DNA of 64,000 nt from Diogma glabrata (Eukaryota; Arthropoda; Insecta; Diptera; Cylindrotomidae). The DNA lies in NCBI GenBank assembly GCA_963693315.1, contig OY856188.1, positions 196,682,379 through 196,746,378 on the forward strand, written 5' to 3'. Made by a program: the position numbers and the translations under genes. The notes below the pieces were generated by a model that was given only the letters and a program-made list of their open reading frames with translations, did no database searches and had not been told where the DNA came from. Positions within the stretch are counted from its first letter, which is position 1, and every line of letters begins with the position of its first letter. Shown piece after piece: positions 45,223 through 57,676 of this stretch.

Positions 45223-46777
45223 ACTCTTGTGCCATCAAATAAAATTATCAATATATATATATAATAATAAAATAAATAATAATAATAATTAATATTAATT
45301 TATCATTCATTTATCCTATTATATATCTTTAATTATATTATAATTAATCATATTACATTTTAATAGATTAAAAGAAGAAAAAACAAAAAAATTCAAAAAA
45401 AAACTTAAAGTTTGACATTTGAAAAAAATACGTTTCACCAATCCAATCAGTCAGGAAAAATATAAAGGTTAAAAAAAAGAAACAAAAACCAAAATAAAAT
45501 TAGATTTTTATTTCATTTCACAAACACACACACAAATAGTTTAATTATTTAAATTATTTTCTGTTAATAAATAAATTAATATATTTATATTTAACACAAA
45601 CAAAACTCTTGGAAATCAATAACCAAACTCTTAAAAACACAATAAAATAATCTTCTGTAAAAAATATCAGTTTTTATACAACCAACAAAAAAAACTAAAA
45701 CTACATTTAAATAGTTATAGTTATATAAATACATTGTAAAAAAAAATTAAAATAATTAAATAAATAATCTTGAATAAATGATAGAATTTCAAGAGATTAG
45801 TAATAAAAATTAAAAAATAAACTAAAAGTTAAATGAATTGAACAAATAAAATGCAATATCTAAAAAAAAATTAATGGTTATAAAGAAGAAAAAAAACTTT
45901 TGAGAGGAAAGGGACTCTTAAGATGCATATTATATTTTTTTGTTTATAGCTTAAAAAAATAGAGAAAAAAACATTTTTTTTTTGTTAGTTGATGTTTTGT
46001 TGAAAATGTTTATTTTAAATTAAAAAAAAATTAATTTGTTTTATTAAAAGTTTAGGTGTTTGTTTTTCGAAAATATTAGTTAGTCAATTAAGGAAAATTA
46101 TTAATGAATTATAAATTTAAAAAAAAAGTACATAAAATAGTGAGTTGTGTATATGTTACAATTTAAACTTAAGTTTCACAAAATAAAACAATAACAAAAA
46201 TAAAAATTTGATTAAACAAAAGTGTCTTTGTAAAACGACATCAGTTTGCTAGAAGTTAGAAGCAAAAAAAATGTCGTTTTCGAATTAAAAAAATAACCGT
46301 TTTATATAGAGAGAGGATCAAGAATTTATGAAAAAGATTTTTTTGTGTCGGATTATCACGAACTAATTGTGAACCCCTAAATTTCAAAAATTTCATTAAC
46401 CATGTCCGATCCCAATGTATGCAAAATTAAACATAGTGTAGAATAATAGTAAGAATTTCACTTTGAAATGTACCTATATAAATTTATTTATTTAGACAGA
46501 TTTTGTTGTTTGTTTTTACTTTTTAGTTCGTTATAGTATCATTATAATTTTACGCCGACTTTCAAAAAGTTTGTGGTCAAATGCTAATACATATCCAAAA
46601 AATTTACCGTTTGGAAAATGATTTGGGAAATAGAATTTCATTTTATTTTTGAATTGTAAAATAAATTATTTGTTCAATATAAATTTGAGTGTTTAAATGA
46701 AACTAACCAAACAATAAAAAAATTGTGTATTAATAAGTTTTCTAACCGAAATATCGGTTAAAATGGGTGCAGTACAA
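45223..46777 (+). other. likely 3' UTR and downstream AT-rich region of the zinc-finger gene
   Basis: The stretch directly after the stop codon is more than 80 percent A/T by eye, with many AATAAA-like hexamers (for example around 45269 and 45645). The true poly(A) site cannot be chosen from sequence alone. No ORF was supported. Confidence 0.5.
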
Positions 46778-46875
46778 TTTTGTGAATGTAAAAGCATTCG
46801 TGTAGGGGTGTCACAATTTCAAATGACTTACTCAGAAACATTTATATAATGGCAATGACAAAAAGTGGGTGTAGA
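46778..46875 (+). mobile_element. displaced fragment of the 31-34 kb non-LTR family
   Basis: TGTGAATGTAAAAGCATTCG...GGTGTCACAATTTCAAATGA.TTACTC corresponds to the CKNIRLLGVAVSNDLLW segment of the intact ORF. It lies upstream of an RT-domain fragment that should precede it, so the locus is rearranged or made of two insertions. Confidence 0.65.
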
Positions 46876-46905
46876 TAACTCGGTCTTCTCACTAGATGCA
46901 AATTA

Positions 46906-48425
46906 TAGGCCAATATCACACATCTCAAATTATAGGCCAATAGCTTTACTATCGGTCCTATCCAAAGTCTACGAGCATTATATTAGTACACACCTTTCAA
47001 AATTTCTGGAAGTAAATCATTTAATAGCCGACACCTAATACGGTTTTCGAAACAAAAGATCAACTACCGATCTATTAAACAGTGTAGCGCATTGTTGGAA
47101 CAGCATACTTGATAAATGTGGTGAAACATACGTTATCGCTTTAGACATCTCCAAGGCATTCGATCGAGTCTGGCGTGCGAACTTAATCAACAAGCTGATT
47201 CAAAATTTCTATCTAACCAATACATTTCGGTCTCCTTAGACGGACTGAGTTTATACTAATTAAAGCTGATGTACCTCAAGTCAAGGCTCAGTATTGTCCC
47301 CAACCCTATTTTTGATTTATATCAACGAATTGTTGAAAATCACAAGCAACCCAATAAATAGTTTTGCAGATGATAGTAGTCTGCCCAAGTCGTTTGAACC
47401 CCTTTCTTCAAAAGGTAAAATGTACGAACGAATTAATCCCGCCCGGAAAGACGCTGCCATAAACGTGAACGCAAAGGACTTACAAAATGTCGCTGATTGG
47501 AGCGACCTAAACCTGATCAATTTCAACTCTACCAAAACACAGCTGTTGATTGTTTCCAGATCGAAAACCGAGTGCCCCAAAAATATTTTATTCAGTATGT
47601 GTGATGAACCAATAGGTGAATGTAAAAACATTCGTTTATTGGCTGTCACAGTTTCAAATGACCTACTCTGGAACGATCATGTAATGGCGATGCCAAAAAG
47701 CGCGTCTAGAAAAAATGTTTCACTCCATACCAATTACTTGTTTATAAGTCCTATATTCGTCCCTGTATGGAGTACTGTTGTCAAGTTTGGGGTGCTGCTT
47801 CTGTCTCCATCTTGGCCCTCTTGGACTCTGTTCAAAAGCGAGCTATACCAATTGTGGGTGATCGAGATTTGACATCAAAACTTGATTCTCTACAACATCG
47901 TCGCACTGTTGCTGACCTCGTTGTTTTTTTACAAATATCGTTATCAGCAGTGCTCAGATGATATCAGCAGCATCACGTCTCAAACTTACATCCCGATTAT
48001 CGAAGGCAAGTCATGTCACTTTAAATGACTAAAGTCACATCGCATCAATTTTCTCGTATTGTTGAAGTCGTTTTTTACGCCTCAAGTCATTTTATACGAC
48101 ACATGTCACTTTAAATGAAATTTTAGTCGCCTTAACTTTTCATGTGACAATAATTTTTTCGAACGTCTTTAATCGTTTTTATGAAATGAAGAACGTAAAA
48201 TTTAAGTTTTTTTTAGTTTTGCAGTTTTTTTGTTTCAGAATTTTTAGCATTAGTAGTGACCGTTTTTATCGACTTCAATAATACGTTTCAATCCGCAGAG
48301 GTTTAAAAAAGCGTTCATCAACACCTTAGAGCGCAAGCTGTTGTGGGACCTGGGTCTTAAAAGGTATTTATGTGTTGTGAAACATATTGTAAACCCTATA
48401 ACACAACACTTTTTATTTAAAAAAA
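46906..48425 (+). pseudogene. dead 5'-truncated copy of the 31-34 kb non-LTR element
   Basis: It resumes at NYRPIALLSVLSKVYEH of the RT and runs to the 3' tail. Recognisable are YGFRNKRSTTDLL, ALDISKAFDRVW, a deletion near 47200, SPTLFLIYINELL with NSFADDS (47294-47375), CDEPIGECKNIRLL, and MEYCCQVWGAASVSI (47767-) in a shifted frame. About 290 bp of unrelated sequence (~47998-48285) with two GTCACTTTAAATGA copies interrupts the C-terminus. The tail GTTGTGGGACC...CCTATAACACAACAC closes the copy. Stops and frameshifts disable it. Confidence 0.88.
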
Positions 48426-50578
48426 AATAGTATTTCACCCTATATACATACTTTCACATGTATGTCTGCTATTCTTTGCTGCGAGAAGTATTGTTGCCAA
48501 GTTTGTACATTATTAAATATTGTGTATTTTTTTTTACGCCGGTGCGAACAACTAAACCGTCGAAATCTCTTGCTGCCTTACTTATAGAATGCAAATATTT
48601 GAAAATGGCAACTCATCGGTTCTCAATGTTGCAAATGGCAACTAGAAGCAAAGTTCAGAAGAATTCTTAAACATTATGTTAACATCTAGATATTTAAGAA
48701 ATTATAACGGTCAAAAACAATATTTGGTATTTGATGGCTATTATATTAATGGAATATAATAAATAATCTTGGCATTTCATCGCTCCAAATCTGCAAAAAA
48801 TATTTGTTGTGGATGCGACTGTTTTTGCACTGCATTTTACAATCATGGAGCTTTTGAATGGAACTTTAGGTTTGGTTCTATACGAGAATGGCTTCAACAT
48901 CTTTAAGGCAATATAGAAGCATACAAAAACTGAGGAACAGTTTCCTGCATAGTTGTTTATTTTAGACTTTAATAACATCGAGTCCAGGCTTTTTTAATGA
49001 AACATGGTATCGACGGCTACAAAGCATTTACGTGTAAGGGTGCGTTCAAGTATTACGTAAGCAAACTTTCTATGATTTAGACCCCCACCCCAAAAAGATA
49101 AAACGTAAGAATTTTTTCAAAACTTTTATTAAATATTTAAGTTAAAATTTCAAAAACTCATTTGTTTTTAAAATATTAGTGTTTTAATAAAATTAGAAAA
49201 ATAAAAATGATTTATTGTCCACAAGTTCCGATTCTATTTTCTACATTATTACCAATTGGTAGCTCATCTTCACAATTCAGGATAAAACCTCTAGACTCGG
49301 TTGAATTCTTAATGCCATCTTCATTTAGCCATTCGGCGTATTCGTTTACATCCGGATTTCTAATTATGCACATTAATTCTCGTGCACGTCGAGCAGCTAT
49401 AGGTTTTGGGCGAACTTTTCGGCTTTACATTCCTGCTTTTAACGTACATTTTCCAAATGATAATTAGATTTTTGTTAGGCATGTTAAAAACCACATTGAT
49501 TACAAATTCTATTTTTGAGTTGTGACTTCTTAACATTCTAAATCTATTTTAAGTGCTTAGCACTATTATTGTGTTACTATAATAATAAAAAAATTATTAA
49601 TTTAGATTGTTTTAAAAAATATTTTTATTGTTAATATTGATAATACCCCGCTCCCTTTGTCAGTAAAAATAAAAAAAATTAAACACCACCTCCTCTCCCT
49701 CCCTCACGAAATTTATGCCGTAATCAACCTTTTGACCGCATGCAAGTGTGTTTAATTTACACGGCACTTCAAGCTGCTGCTCCACTGGCTGCCTGTTCCT
49801 TAGAAAAGTTTTCCTTACATGAACGATCTAATTTCCACATAGCTTTGAGAGACTTAGACTTTGATAATTAATTTGAATTTGTACGAGCCACGAACTCTGG
49901 TGCTTCTTTCTAAATATCCAAAAAAACGTTTTAAATTGAGTTTGAAATAGTTAGTTGAGGGTTGTTAAAGAATTTGTGGACAGTGACTTTAATAATTAAC
50001 GATCAAAATCATCTAGGAAAACCAACAGAAAGGAATTAAAAAGATAAAACAGCCTACATACGCTGACTAGGTACGTTTTTCATTATTCTACGATTTTTAG
50101 TTTAGGAGATATAAACACAAAATATTTCATGCATCTTTTGTAACGCACTTTAGCAGTTCCCGTGTAATGCAGAAAGATGTAGCTCTACATCAAAATCACT
50201 CTGAAAACAATAGTTCCACACTTTGTTATATAAACTGTGAATGGTTTAGACGCAGCACTTGAAACTCTGGTGGAACGCGAGAAAATGACAGCTTTTGGTA
50301 AGATCGATTTAAACTCCTCAATTCTGTTCACCAATCATTTATTTCTATTCACAAACATTTCTTCTTTTTCGATCAGATTATGCTTGTTCGTCTTCCGCAA
50401 CCCGATATTTCAGGCTGGGTTGATAAGATACCAAAATCAAAAAGAATTTTTTCGATGGTTATTGAATCTTTTAAATTTTTTGCTTCTAAATTGTATTAAA
50501 GCCATACAATTTTCAAATCAGATCAAAGCCAAAATTGATTAAACTACTATTTTCGAATTAACAAAATATTTTGTTTAA
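48426..50578. other. AT-rich stretch, no gene supported
   Basis: Short ORFs only. At about 49035-49095 GGTGCGTTCAAGTATTACGTAA followed by GACCCCCACCCC resembles the G-rich/TACGTAA repeats at 52.6 and 53.3 kb in the opposite orientation. Nothing else was recognised. Confidence 0.45.
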
Positions 50579-50684
50579 TTGATAACCGTCATTTTAACTA
50601 TATCTTTTTTTGTTTTGTTTAAATAAAAATCGATTTTTATTTGAACAAAACAAAAAAAAATATAGTTAAAATAACGGTAATCAA
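50579..50684. repeat. palindrome, ~53-bp arms, essentially no loop
   Basis: TTGATAACCGTCATTTTAAC (50579-) through AAATAAAAATC pairs with GATTTTTATTTGAAC through GTTAAAATAACGGTAATCAA, ending about 50684. The centre is ATCGAT at 50629-50634. A few mismatches occur. It is a small snap-back element or a palindromic duplication. Confidence 0.85.
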
Positions 50685-52628
50685 TTTGTTTTTAAATTTT
50701 ATAAAAAGAGGAATAATATTCTTTTATTTCTATAATAACTTATTAAGTGAAAAATTGAAACAAAAAATTTAATTATTTAAAAAAAATTTAAATAAAATTG
50801 TATAAAACTAAAACCATAAAAAAATATTTTTTAACAAAATCAAAAAAAAAATTGAATAAACTTCAACAAAAATAAAAAAGAACTGTAATCTTATTTTATG
50901 CAATATAATAATTAAAAAAAAATAAACCAAATTTTTCAGGCCTCATACAGTAGGATAGTAGTGATCAATGCAATTTCTAGTTTTATGTCTATCTGCTTGA
51001 ATTGGTAAACTTTTCTCAAACTTTATATCATATTTAAACAGGAGCGTGTGCTTATTTTATTATTCTTAATTTTAGTTTTTGATTGGTAAAAAGTTGCCGA
51101 ATGGTGCAACATGCGTTGATTCATAAATATCCGTTTGACATGCACAATGATATCCATTATTTCGAAATAACTCAATCGACCACAATTGTTTTTATTAAAC
51201 TACAGGAACATTTTTTTTTCTGTCATAACATACTAAAAACAGAGCAAGACATCGACAAATCACACATATCCAAATCAGATATCTATTTCGATTCACTAGC
51301 TTGATCTTTGAATACATTGTTTGGATTTTGATAATTTGTACATTTCCAGCATTTTTGTCCCTTTTTAGTTTGTTTTAAAATTATATAAATGTAAAAATAA
51401 ATGTAAATTTTAGATGAAAAAGACTTACTAAAAATATTTGTTTTTGTAAAACTGCTTTTTTAAAGTAATCATAAGGAAACAATTAATAATTTTAGTCGCT
51501 ATTTTTGTAAATTTTTTTTAATTTAAAAAAAATCATAGAAATCAATTGTGCTTTTGAAATACAATGGAATCTATAATTAACATAAATTTTGATATCAATC
51601 AAATTGATAACCTTTAAGATTCTACTCACTGGATAATGGCTTGTCAACCTCACGCTCAAAAGAGTTAAACGCTCCTGATTATGACAGAGCTATATACTTT
51701 AATTAGTTTTCCGGTCTCAAAATTGTCTTTAGGAATTAGTTTTTTTGTTTGTTCTAAAAAACATAAAATAACTAAAAAAAAACAAACGATTACCTAATAA
51801 ATAATAATAAATATACTATATTTTGCCAATAAAACTATAACAGAAATAAAATTAATTAAAATAATTACCACACTTTTGAGTTCAACTATTAATTTAAAAA
51901 TAAAAGAAACAAAAAATAGAAAATTATACTACAATATATTTTATGAAAATATAATCTTATTATAAATTAATTATTTCACTTTTGTGCTATTTGCTGTTTT
52001 ATTTATCCAAAATTACGAGAAATAAAAAGAAAATCGTAATACATTAAGAAAAAATTTAAAAAAAAGTTTATAAAATTTTAAAATAAAATCAAAATAGAAA
52101 AAAAATTATAAAAAATTTTAGCTGAAATTGTTTTATTGATTAACGTGTATTGTGAATACGATTCCAAGACTAAATAATATCTAACTATGTATAGTTTAGT
52201 TTAGTTGTTTTATCTCTCTACCACTTCTAGTTCTATAAGCTGTTTCTACGTCTTTAAAGGGGTTCTATATCGTATCCAAATCCACAAATGTCAACCAGTG
52301 CTGTGTGCCAGGTTACTGACATCATCGTCCGTAGCTATTGCTTATCGATCGTTTGTGAATTGTTCTATTTAGGGGGTGGTGACCTACCTACAAATTTTAA
52401 AATAATTAAATGATGGCATCTAAACAGAAATATTTTTTCATAATACAATTCATTTTTATATTTGTGATCCAAATCATTCAGTTGATGATAATTTGAGTAA
52501 CGTATCTTATAATCATCTACTAACTTGTTATAAAAATACGACGAATATTGCATTTAAAACATGTGCGTTTGATTGCAGCAACAGTCGTTATTACTGTTGT
52601 ATTACCCACAAACATTATGGGGCTGTAC
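50685..52628. other. AT-rich stretch, nothing recognised
   Basis: No gene, repeat shared with the window or RNA feature was seen. Confidence 0.5.
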
Positions 52629-52735
52629 CTAAACTACGTAACGCATTAAGGGGAGGGGGTGTAATAATTTTGTGACAATTTGTTACGAATGGGGGGGAGT
52701 GGGTCAAACCATGTCACGTCATGTCCAACTACATA
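52629..52735. repeat. G-rich/TACGTAA repeat, copy A
   Basis: CTACGTAACGCATTAAGGGG, then TGTGACAATTTGTTACGAAT, then a GGGGGGGAGTGGG run and ATGTCACGTCATGTCC. It shares G runs, TGTGACAATTTGT and TTACGTAA-type ends with 53225-53350. This layout is seen in short DNA transposons of insects; here it is judged from structure only. Confidence 0.55.
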
Positions 52736-53224
52736 TTTGTTTAGTTTGATTAAAATTATCAATAAAACCATATGCATAACCATTATTTAAGTGAAAGGAT
52801 TCTGAAATATTATATTATACTTTTACACTTATTCTTCATTATTGTTTTATTTATTTTTTAAATGTTTATATACACTCTATTATAACGCAGCCACAAAAAC
52901 GAGGTATAAACGAAACTGTAGCTGAAAACTAAACTGTAACCGAAGAGGACCTAAATGTTCCTTGAGAAGTTGAATAAAAACGGGACAGATAAATTAAACA
53001 ATTCTTCCTAATTGGTTTTAAGTTTTTAAAATTTTTTAGTTTTTTAGTTATATTTTAGATATTTTAGTTTATTCTTAGGATATACAGACTTCTGAAATTT
53101 CTGTGATTTAACTAGATTGTGAAGAATTCATTTATTTTATATTTTAATAATGAATTGGTTTAATAAAAATGGTTGTGAACAAATTTTATTTAAAAAAAGA
53201 GCGTTTTCACAATTTGGAAGTCTT

Positions 53225-53350
53225 CATAAAATTTTGTGACGTGACATATGGGGTGGGGGGTGGGAGTTTTAAAAATGTGACAATTTGTGACATAGGGGCG
53301 GGTGGGGTCCAAAACCATGAAATTTTGCGTTACGTAAATTGGTTACAGTC
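53225..53350. repeat. G-rich/TACGTAA repeat, copy B
   Basis: ATAAAATTTTGTGACGTGAC, GGGGTGGGGGGTGGGAG, AATGTGACAATTTGTGACAT, GGGGCGGGTGGGGTCC and TTTTGCGTTACGTAAATTGG. It is related to copy A in motif order but diverged. Confidence 0.55.
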
Positions 53351-53886
53351 CCTATTACTAAATACGTCAAAATTTAATGGGCATTTTTAAGCAATAGGCC
53401 AAGGCAATTGTTGCTTATTGTCGGTCCAACTTTGAAAATTCTATTCGTATCAATGAGCTTGGACAACGATTCCTCTTTACCATTCAATAACTTTAGTTGC
53501 TACTTCTTGTCATCGATTTCAGTTACAATGCGATCCTTTAACAAACTTACAATACTGCATTTGCGCCCGCAATGCTGTCTCAAGCGTAGTTTGTTGATTT
53601 CCTTTTCGCCCCTCTTGACTCAATTTAAAACTACCTAGGACCACGTTGTTTTTGTATAACTGTAGTTAATTAATTTAAATCAAATTGATCAACTATAAAA
53701 TACAACGACGCGTATTCCCATTTCTACATTATCTACAATCTACACCACCATCGTTTTACAACAACAATTTGACAATTGTATTTTTGTCCAGTCAAGCAAA
53801 TTTCATCACTTGAATTTTTGTTATAAATCATAATCAAAATTTTTCTATTTATTTCATTTTTAATCTTATTTTTCATATTTAACAAT

Positions 53887-55037
53887 ATGAAAAATAGTGA
53901 ACAAGAATTCGGTAACCATACAAAATTCAAATATGAGTGTTTTTGTAATCATAACATACAATAATCATTTTAGATGTGACAAAATATTTCTTAGATCTTT
54001 TAGATAAAGATAAAAATTTATCAGCTGGAGTTGCTGCTATTAAAACTCTCTTAACTGTTTTAGAAAAAACTAATTGTAATATTATTGAATAGCTTTTGTA
54101 AATATGTGTTGACATTTTATAAATATTTCAGTTGAAACGGTCCAAGAGTTACATTCAACAATCCAAAATGCAGTAAAATTAATGCGAACAACGGAACAAT
54201 CAATTAGTTCTGTTGTTTCAGGAAGTGAATTATTTTCGCGCTTTATCACATTAGGAAAATTTGATGATAAGGTACATTATAATATTGAATAGACACATAT
54301 ATTATTGATTTACTAGTATTTAATCGTAGCCAATGGATGAGTGTAAGCTTATAATGGTACAAAGAGGAAAAACATTTTTGAAAAAGTTATTAGAAGCTCG
54401 TCATATAATAGCAGCACAAGGGGCACAATTTATTGTTGATGGTAGTAAAGTCTTAATTCATTCAAGATCTCGAGTTGTTCTTGAAACGTTAATACTAGCA
54501 GCGAAGGCGCATAAAAGATTCCGTGTTTATGTAACTACAAGTTCACCAGAAAATACAGGGTTAGAAATAGGTTTTTAATAATTTAAAATATTTAAAATTT
54601 TCTTTCCAAACAGTGTACAAATGATGACGGATCTAGTAAAGGAAGGAATAGAATGCACATTAATTTTAGATTCAGCAATAGGATATGTTATGGAAACCAT
54701 AGATTTTGTACTATTAGGTGCTGAAGGTGTTGTTGAAAGTGGAGGAATAATTAACAAAATTGGAACATTAACGATGGCTGTTTGTGCACGTGAAATGAAA
54801 AAACCAGTTTATGTTTTAACAGAAAGTTTTAAGTTCACACGTCTTTATCCATTAAATCAGCGTGATTTGCCCAATGATTATAAATATCCTAGAAAACTGT
54901 TACATGGAAAAGATCTATTAGAAGTACATCCTCTTGTAGATTATACACCTCCAGCATATATTACTCTTATTTTTACAGATCTTGGAATACTAACACCATC
55001 CGCTGTTAGTGATGAACTCATCAAGTTGTATTTGTAA
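53887..55037 (+). CDS. eIF2Balpha: translation initiation factor eIF2B alpha subunit (5 exons)
   Basis: Exons: 53887-53911, 53974-54075, 54132-54271, 54330-54559 and 54614-55037. All introns are GT-AG and about 54-62 bp, and the product is 306 aa, the usual size. eIF2B is the cytosolic guanine-nucleotide exchange factor for eIF2. The alpha subunit holds two halves of the complex together and senses phosphorylated eIF2 in the stress response (family knowledge). Diagnostic sequence: helical N-terminus with [15 protein letters not shown] and [20 protein letters not shown]; Rossmann-like core with [60 protein letters not shown] and [20 protein letters not shown]; and the very conserved end [21 protein letters not shown]. 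The start is the first ATG in frame with exon 2. Its TTC G|GT donor is short but consistent. No sign of decay. Confidence 0.95.
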
Positions 55038-55563
55038 TTAATTGTTCTCTTAATTAAAATAATCTTATATAAATGTGTTGTTTTAATTTGTTCGATCTCA
55101 ATTTGGATGCGTTTGGAAATTTAATTTTTCTAACGGCTTTGATCATTTTATTACAATTTTAAAATACGAAAAGAAGTCCGTTGCATAACAAATAAACAAA
55201 AACTAGGTAGTGCTAGAAGAAATTTTATATTTTTGCAAAATGTACATGCCGGGTCATGGTTATAGCCCTCGCTAGGTTCGAGCTGCATTGCGTGATATTT
55301 AGTACATTTTCGCTCGATTATGCACACTACTATTGTAGTTCAAAATTTGAGTGATCGATATTTTAGTTTGGCAGCCGATATTTTAAATGAAAACTACAGT
55401 CTACACGAAATGCAAAATCACCTAACATTATATATAATCTGAGTGAAATATCATTAGAAAGGACAACAATCATGATATAATGAAATATAGATTACTATAT
55501 GAGGGCTGCGTTGATTAATCTGTTTTGGACAAAATCGATTAATCTGTTCATTTGGAACGAAAT
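55038..55563. other. 3' flank of the eIF2B gene, no other feature
   Basis: AT-rich sequence after the stop codon. No canonical AATAAA lies within the first 100 bases. Nothing else was recognised. Confidence 0.4.
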
Positions 55564-55719
55564 CCTGAAACCATCCTGCTTCCTCAAACGAGGAAGCTGG
55601 ATGTCCGGGGATTACTGAATCTTATTTTTGTCCCTCTGGTTGGAAAATCCGGACCTGCTCATTGCGAGGCTGGAGTTTCAGGGGAAAGGTGGTCGTGGGT
55701 GTGTCCGGCAACCAGAGGG
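55564..55719. other. structured, GC-richer island with three interleaved inverted repeats
   Basis: Three stems can be drawn. (a) CCTGAAAC (55564-55571) with GTTTCAGG (55675-55682). (b) CATCCTGCTTCCTC (55572-55585) with GAGGAAGCTGGATG (55590-55603), 13 pairs around one T-T mismatch and a 4-base loop. (c) CCCTCTGGTTG (55632-55642) with CAACCAGAGGG (55709-55719). Stems (a) and (c) cross, which is a pseudoknot topology if both form at once. The island is GC-rich against its surroundings. It could be a structured RNA, an RNA-derived retropseudogene or a transposon end; no family is recognised. Confidence 0.6.
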
Positions 55720-56105
55720 TCCTAGAGGAGCAGAAATTATTTAAATATGAACATAGTAGGGCTCGAAATTGATACCGAATCGCTGTACCACGAAATCATT
55801 CCCTCTTTACACTCAAAACGAAATTAGTTAGACATTGTGCCTTTTATGTTTCAGAAGGTTACAGTAACCCACAACAAAGCAACATTGCACTGAATTAAAT
55901 TCTACTTAAATATAAAGAATATAATGAATGTTGGTGACTTACCTATTTCTTCGGTAACATATTTCTCAGAGAAACCAGCAATAAAGAAAAACACGCAGCA
56001 CTTATCGTAATTAATATTTTATTATGTTTTTGTATTTGTTTTCTTTATAATAATTTTTAGAAATTATAATTTTTGATATTAACTCCCTGTAACTCCCACT
56101 AAATT

Positions 56106-57180
56106 TTGTTAATTGATTTTGTTACTATATTTTCCTGAACAAACGAAATCACTTTACTTTAATTTTGTTACTATATTTTTCTGAACAAAAGAAATCACTT
56201 TACATTGATTTCGTTACTTTATTTTTATGAACAAAAGATTTTGTTACTATATTTTTCTGAACAAACGAAATCACTTTACTTTAATTTTGTTACTATATTT
56301 TTCTGAACAAAAGAAATCACTTTACATTGATTTCGTTACTTTATTTTTATGAACAAAAGATTTCACTTTACATTGATTTTGTTACTTTATTTTTATGAAC
56401 AAAAGATTTTGTTACTATATTTTTCTGAACAAAAGAAATCACTTTATATTGATTTTGTTACTATATTTTTCTGAACAAAAGAAATCACTTTACATTGATT
56501 TTGTTACTATATTTTTCTGAACAAAAGAAATCACTTTATATTGATTTTGTTACTATATTTTTCTGAACAAAAGAAATCACTTTACATTGATTTCGTTACT
56601 TTATTTTTTTGAACAAAAGATTTCACTTTACATTGATTTTGTTACTTTATTTTTATGAACAAAAGATTTTGTTACTATATTTTTCTGAACAAAAGAAATC
56701 ACTTTATATTGATTTTGTTACTATATTTTTCTGAACAAAAGAAATCACTTTATATTGATTTTGTTACTATATTTTTCTGAACAAAAGAAATCACTTTACA
56801 TTGATTTCGTTACTTTATTTTTATGAATAAAAGATTTTGTTACTATATTTTTCTGAACAAAAGAAATCACTTTACATTGATTTCGTTACTTTATTTTTAT
56901 GAACAAAAGATTTTGTTACTATATTTTTCTGAACAAACGGAAATCACTTTACTTTAATTTTGTTACTATATTTTTCTGAACAAAAGAAATCACTTTACAT
57001 TGATTTCGTTACTTTATTTTATGAACAAAAGATTTCACTTTACAAAAGATTTTGTTACTATATTTTTCTGAACAAAAGAAATCACTTTGCATTGATTTCG
57101 TTACTTTATTTTTATGAACAAAAGATTTCACTTTACAAAAGATTTTGTTACTATATTTTTCTGAACAAAAGAAACAACAA
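56106..57180. repeat. 46-bp minisatellite array with two alternating unit types
   Basis: Unit A is GATTTTGTTACTATATTTTT + CTGAACAAAAGAAATCACTT + TACATT. Unit B is GATTTCGTTACTTTATTTTT + ATGAACAAAA, with or without a 16-base tail GATTTCACTTTACATT. About two dozen units run head to tail, arranged in recurring A/B blocks that suggest a higher-order repeat. An apparent 87-codon ORF inside is a product of the repeat and not a gene. Confidence 0.95.
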
Positions 57181-57534
57181 AGTTTCAACAAAAACACAAC
57201 CGAAATTAAAAATAAGAATCTAAATTTTACCAAAAAAACTAACTATTTAAACTAACTATTTAAGTAATAAACGTCTCGTTTCAAAATCAAAAACACAGAA
57301 ACGAAAAAAACTTTACAACCGATCACGTCTACTTTCCTATCGAGAGTCCCCAACCACAATAATATCACCAAAGTTTACACCTCGGTGTTATCCGAGTCCT
57401 AGTAATCGATGATAACAAAAAAAAAATAGTGTTTCGAGAATTCCACTAAAACTGTGGGAATAGTTTTCCACAATTAAATAGAAAATTTATCAAGTTTCAA
57501 AAAAAAAAATTAAAAGTTAACAGAAAAACATCAC
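57181..57534. other. AT-rich spacer between minisatellite and Penelope unit
   Basis: No gene or repeat was recognised. Confidence 0.5.
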
Positions 57535-57676
57535 AACGGAGTTTTATATCAATTATAAAAACTTAGAACAATGCTTTGAAATCAATTTTCACTATTATTT
57601 AAACTTTTAATAAAGTTTTATAATTAAAACGCCACCGATTATAGATTTCAAAATTAATTTATTTTATTCGAATGCA

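Noticed and set aside
44813..45238. 141-codon minus-strand ORF
   Set aside because: Shadow of the last exon of the A20/AN1 gene plus adjacent intron.
48694..48978. 94-codon minus-strand ORF
   Set aside because: No recognisable domain and no copy elsewhere in the window; chance ORF in AT-rich DNA cannot be excluded.
53408..53640. Possible coding relic on the minus strand upstream of the eIF2B gene
   Set aside because: A ~35-codon open run with mixed composition and early stops; no family was recognised, so no gene is claimed.
56106..57180. Possible CRISPR array because of regular repeats
   Set aside because: Units are directly adjacent with no unique spacers, and the context is eukaryotic.
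56960..57223. 87-codon ORF with repeated EQKISLYKRF-like peptide
   Set aside because: It is a translation of the 46-bp minisatellite.
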